Shown here: piece by piece, positions 5,743 to 7,700 of the stretch
Layout: every line of letters begins with the position of its first letter
How positions within the stretch are numbered: the first letter of the stretch is position 1
Program-made: the position numbers and the translations under genes
DNA from: an uncultured Spirochaetaceae bacterium
GTDB taxonomy: Bacteria > Spirochaetota > Spirochaetia > Treponematales > UBA12059
NCBI GenBank assembly: GCA_938004315.1
Contig: CALKWG010000058.1
Coordinates: forward strand, 1 to 7,700
Direction of reading: 5' to 3'
Length of the DNA stretch: 7,700 nt
The notes under the pieces: generated by a model
Told to the model about the DNA's origin: nothing
The model's database searches: none
The model's input: only the letters and a program-made list of their open reading frames with translations

Positions 5743-6669
5743 TTAGCGAGCCGCCTTGCGCAGGGCTTCGGCTATGCGCCGTAGGTTATCGGACCAATCT
5801 GCCGCCAAGGGGTCTATCTGAAGCACCTCGCCGCCGATAGCTTGGGCCACGGTCCTGGCCGCGTTGGCGGGGAACTGCGCCTGCACGAAGATGACCTTGG
5901 CGCCTTCTTCCTTGGCCTTGGCTATGAGCTCGGCCAACGCCTTCTGAGTCGGTTCCTTGCCGCCGGTCTCGACGGCCTCCTGGACGATGCCGAATTCATC
6001 GAGGAAGTAGCCGAAGGCCGGATGGAAGACGAACACCGGCTTACCGCGCAAGGGCGCTAGGTCGCGAGCTAAGCCGTCGAAGATGCTATCGATATCGGCG
6101 GCGAAAGTCTCGTAGTTGCGCGCATAGAGGGCGGCGTTCGAGGGATAGAGGCTAGCCAGGGCGTCGCGGATGGCGCTGGCCTGGGCCTTCACGCTATCGC
6201 GGCCGAGCCAGATATGGGGATCCCGGCCTTCGTAGGCCTCATGATCGTCATCATGATCGTCATCATGATCGTCGTCATGATCGTCGTCGTCATGGCTGTG
6301 AGCTTCCAAGCTGCGATAACGAACTTCGGTCGTCGTATCGACGATCGAGAGCTTCGGATAGAGACCGGCGATCTTGGGCTCCAAGGCATGCTCGAACTCC
6401 ACCCCGACGGTGAACCACGTGGAGGCCCGCGCTAAATCGGCCAGCTGACGAGGGGTCGGCTCGTATGAGTGGGGGCTCTGCCCCGCGCCGACGATCACGA
6501 GCGAGCGCACCGTCCCGCCCGAGATCCGCTCGACGAAGTACGATTGCGGCAGGATGCTCACCGCTACGACGGGCAGATCGGAAGCCCGTTCACGCGACCC
6601 GGTGGCCGGCAGTTGGGCTATGACAAGTAGTACGAAGGACAGCAAGACGGCGCGGCGTCGATTAAGCAT
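5743..6669 (-). CDS. znuA: Periplasmic zinc-binding protein of the ZnuABC transporter
   Basis: A 308-residue cluster A-I (ZnuA/TroA) solute-binding protein that captures zinc outside the inner membrane and hands it to ZnuB. It begins with a Sec signal peptide (MLNRRRAVLLSFVLLVIAQL, then PATGSRERA); no lipobox cysteine is present, so it is probably soluble in the periplasm. The likely metal ligands are His67 in GQSPHSYEPTP, His152 in DPHIWLG, His216 in VFHPAFGYF and Asp286 in QIDPLA. Histidine at the third position is the zinc rather than manganese pattern. Between the first two ligands lies an Asp/His loop at 124-143 with six histidines, typical of zinc-specific members. The ATG at 6669 has AAGGAG 7 bases upstream; the frame stays open further to 6780, but that stretch contains the promoter and operators. 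It is the first gene of the znu operon. Confidence 0.96.
   Translation of the reverse strand: MLNRRRAVLLSFVLLVIAQLPATGSRERASDLPVVAVSILPQSYFVERISGGTVRSLVIVGAGQSPHSYEPTPRQLADLARASTWFTVGVEFEHALEPKIAGLYPKLSIVDTTTEVRYRSLEAHSHDDDDHDDDHDDDHDDDHEAYEGRDPHIWLGRDSVKAQASAIRDALASLYPSNAALYARNYETFAADIDSIFDGLARDLAPLRGKPVFVFHPAFGYFLDEFGIVQEAVETGGKEPTQKALAELIAKAKEEGAKVIFVQAQFPANAARTVAQAIGGEVLQIDPLAADWSDNLRRIAEALRKAAR
6241..6291. repeat. 12-bp tandem repeat coding the Asp/His loop of ZnuA
   Basis: Four tandem units run across this stretch: ATGATCGTCATC twice (6241-6264), ATGATCGTCGTC once (6265-6276), and a 15-base variant with an extra GTC (6277-6291). On the coding strand each unit gives DDDH or a variant. 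Near-identical units indicate growth by slippage, so the loop length may vary between strains. Confidence 0.9.
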
Positions 6670-6676
6670 AAGCTCT

Positions 6677-6682
6677 CTCCTT
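6677..6682 (-). promoter_or_regulatory. Shine-Dalgarno of znuA, decides the start
   Basis: AAGGAG on the minus strand lies 7 bases before ATG at 6669. It rules in favour of this start over the open-frame extension to 6780. Confidence 0.85.
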
Positions 6683-6710
6683 GGCGATTCAGTTCTTGTC
6701 TCATCCGCTC

Positions 6711-6731
6711 TATTGCGAATTGTTTGCAATA
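6711..6731. promoter_or_regulatory. Putative Zur operator 1 (imperfect palindrome overlapping the znuA -10)
   Basis: A 21-bp imperfect palindrome with perfect 6-base arms TATTGC/GCAATA and 8 of 10 possible pairs; its core is TTGC-N9-GCAA (6713-6729). It overlaps the 3' half of the proposed -10 box and the start point of the znuA promoter, where a repressor would block RNA polymerase. Fur-family operators are AT-rich palindromes of about this length. A second TTGC-N9-GCAA copy lies 51 bp upstream. Zur as the binder is inferred from the operon it controls. Confidence 0.6.
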
Positions 6732-6757
6732 ATAGCAATGAGCAAGCGAATCGGCAA
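6729..6757 (-). promoter_or_regulatory. Promoter of the znuA-znuC-znuB-zur operon
   Basis: On the minus strand TTGCCG (6752-6757), a 17-base spacer and TATTAT (6729-6734) form a sigma70-type promoter. Initiation near 6722 would leave a leader of about 53 bases containing the znuA ribosome site. The -10 overlaps putative operator 1. Confidence 0.55.
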
Positions 6758-6778
6758 GTGCTTTTGCCATCGATTCGC
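6746..6778 (-). repeat. Inverted repeat / hairpin between the permease stop and the znuA promoter
   Basis: An 8-bp perfect inverted repeat (GCGAATCG 6746-6753, CGATTCGC 6771-6778) encloses a further 5-bp pairing (GGCAA/TTGCC), giving a bulged hairpin a few bases after the permease stop codon. No U-tract follows on the minus strand, so a standard intrinsic terminator is not supported. It covers the -35 box and most of putative operator 2, and may be a 3'-end structure, a protein site, or both. Confidence 0.4.
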
Positions 6779-6780
6779 AA
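6764..6780. promoter_or_regulatory. Putative Zur operator 2
   Basis: TTGC-N9-GCAA, identical in spacing to operator 1. Aligned with the minus-strand reading of operator 1 it agrees at 14 of 17 positions, including ATTCGCAA at one end. Its centre is 51 bp from that of operator 1, close to five helical turns, and it lies just upstream of the -35 box. Internal symmetry is weaker than in operator 1. Confidence 0.45.
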
Positions 6781-6781
6781 T

Positions 6782-7594
6782 TTATCCGCCGCCCGATTGG
6801 TATCGCCTCAATCCGACGAGCCAGATACGATAAATACCGTAACAGAACGGAATGGCCAGGAGAGGTCCGGCTGCGCCGAGCCAAATCGGCCAGCCGGGAA
6901 AAGCCGGCCGGCCGAGCGCGAAGCAGGCCGGCAGGTACATGGCCCCGCCGACGGGCACCAGGGCGACGAAGAGCGTCCGCAGCCAGGCGCGGTAGCCGCT
7001 CATAGGATAGGCGGCCGCCTGCCTACCGCCGTACGAGAAGGCGTTCATGGCCTCGGTGCTCTCGGTCGTCCAGAAGCTCAAGGCGCCCTGGGCCATGAAG
7101 ACGCAGAAGAAGACCGCGAAACCGGCTAGCCAGCCGGCGGCCAGGACGAGAAGCTTGGCCGGGGCGTACCAGGCCGGGCCGCCGCGCGCCAGCGCGGCGG
7201 CGCCGCCTATGAAGACGGCCAGGCCTTGGAAGAAGCGCCCCGCCCGCCTGAGCGTGAGCTCGCGCCCGATAAGCTGCACGAAGGGCGATATCGGCCGCGC
7301 CAGGAGCCGATCGAAATCGCCGCTCTTCACGAGGGGCCCCATGCTATCGAAGCCGTAGGCCAAGCCGTCGGCGCAGGAGAAAGCCAGGTCGACGTAGCCG
7401 TAGATGAAGGCTAGTTCGGCCAGCCCCCAGCCGCGGAAGGAGCCGAAGCGCTCGAAGAGGAGGTAGATGCCGGCGAACTCGATGGCGGTGATCGTGAACT
7501 GGCCCAAGGCCTGTAGCGCCAGGGCGGACTTGTAGCGCAGCTGGGATCGCACGGAAAGCCGCAGCATGCCTAGGCAGACGCGAAGCTCGCCCAC
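6782..7594 (-). CDS. ABC-2 type permease of an uncharacterised exporter (COG3694-like)
   Basis: A 270-residue membrane protein of the ABC2_membrane_6 type (COG3694/COG4587 group), normally one of two paired permeases working with an ABC ATPase in an export-type transporter of unknown substrate. About six membrane segments are visible (roughly 25-46, 60-82, 118-135, 145-172, 205-222, 236-258). Family marks are FDRLLARP (94-101), FWTTESTEAMNAFSYGG (174-190), YP at 196-197 and the closing GLRRYQSGG. It starts at GTG 7594 with GGGAGG six bases upstream (7601-7606). A TAA two bases before the GTG probably ends the partner permease, so an operon of ATPase, permease and permease is expected upstream, beyond the adapter. 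It runs toward the znu operon, whose own promoter starts just after its stop. A role in zinc handling is not implied. Confidence 0.88.
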   Translation of the reverse strand: MGELRVCLGMLRLSVRSQLRYKSALALQALGQFTITAIEFAGIYLLFERFGSFRGWGLAELAFIYGYVDLAFSCADGLAYGFDSMGPLVKSGDFDRLLARPISPFVQLIGRELTLRRAGRFFQGLAVFIGGAAALARGGPAWYAPAKLLVLAAGWLAGFAVFFCVFMAQGALSFWTTESTEAMNAFSYGGRQAAAYPMSGYRAWLRTLFVALVPVGGAMYLPACFALGRPAFPGWPIWLGAAGPLLAIPFCYGIYRIWLVGLRRYQSGGG

Positions 7595-7596
7595 GC

Positions 7597-7654
7597 TTAG
7601 CCTCCCGCCACCGCGCCGCGGCCGGCCCGCGACCGGACGTAGGCGGCTCCCGCG
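7597..7654 (-). CDS. C-terminal end of an upstream gene, cut by the adapter; possibly the partner permease
   Basis: Reading the minus strand from 7654, one frame gives AAYVRSRAGRGAVAGG and then TAA at 7597-7599, two bases before the GTG of the downstream permease. The position and the small gap suit the partner permease expected for this transporter type, and the Gly/Val-rich end is compatible. Only about 18 codons are present, so the call rests on context alone. Confidence 0.35.
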
Positions 7655-7700
7655 AGATCGGAAGAGCGTCGTGTAGGGAAAGAGTGTAGATCTCGGTGGT
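7655..7700. other. Illumina TruSeq universal adapter (sequencing artefact)
   Basis: The final 46 bases begin AGATCGGAAGAGCGTCGTGT and continue exactly as the reverse complement of the TruSeq universal adapter (through AGGGAAAGAG, TGTAGATCTC and GGTGGT). This is library adapter carried into the assembly, not genomic DNA. Genomic sequence ends at or shortly before 7654, and anything read across this junction is unreliable. Confidence 0.98.

Noticed and set aside
6598..6612. LPATG motif (sortase-like) in ZnuA residues 20-24
   Set aside because: It is at the end of an N-terminal signal peptide, not at a C-terminal sorting signal, so it is a coincidence.
6670..6780. N-terminal extension of znuA to a TTG at 6780
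   Set aside because: The frame is open, but the stretch contains the promoter, the candidate operators and a hairpin, and a Shine-Dalgarno plus signal peptide place the start at 6669.

Overview
The window is a GC-rich bacterial contig end, most likely from a metagenome or draft assembly. The last 46 bases (7655-7700) are an Illumina TruSeq adapter, not genome. The organism looks like a high-GC Gram-negative-type (diderm) bacterium. The mixture of genes (GlgA, NarL-type two-component pair, S-component-like membrane protein, ABC-2 permease, Zn uptake operon) would fit a free-living spirochaete, but this assignment is a weak inference; nothing in the window fixes the taxon.

Layout, left to right. 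(1) Positions 1-584, minus strand: the N-terminal 194 codons of glycogen synthase (glgA), starting at TTG and running off the left edge. (2) Positions 585-707: a divergent intergenic region with two candidate promoters whose -35 boxes overlap. (3) Positions 708-2674, plus strand: a membrane histidine kinase of the NarX/DegS type followed after 32 bases by its NarL/LuxR-type response regulator. (4) Positions 2671-3303, minus strand: a small polytopic membrane protein resembling ECF-transporter S components, convergent with the regulator; their stop codons share two bases. (5) Positions 3304-3505: a control region holding a good minus-strand promoter for that membrane protein, and a separate plus-strand promoter followed about 60 bases later by a classic intrinsic terminator with no gene between them, a candidate small RNA. 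(6) Positions 3506-6669, minus strand: a complete zinc-uptake operon, znuA-znuC-znuB-zur, with ATGA overlaps at znuC/znuB and znuB/zur. (7) Positions 6670-6781: the operon's control region, with a well spaced promoter and two related TTGC-N9-GCAA sites, one overlapping the -10 box, that I propose as Zur operators. (8) Positions 6782-7594, minus strand: an ABC-2 type permease of an exporter, preceded by the last codons of an upstream gene that is cut by the adapter.

How it works together: ZnuA would capture zinc in the periplasm, ZnuB would pass it through the inner membrane, ZnuC would supply ATP hydrolysis, and Zur, the last gene of the operon, would repress the operon when zinc is ample, giving negative feedback. 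The kinase/regulator pair is an independent signalling unit of unknown stimulus. I see no clear new defence or mobile system, no tRNA/rRNA, CRISPR, insertion sequence or phage gene. The most interesting unexplained items are the orphan promoter-terminator unit at 3415-3507, the paired TTGC-N9-GCAA sites, and the leaderless geometry of two promoters.
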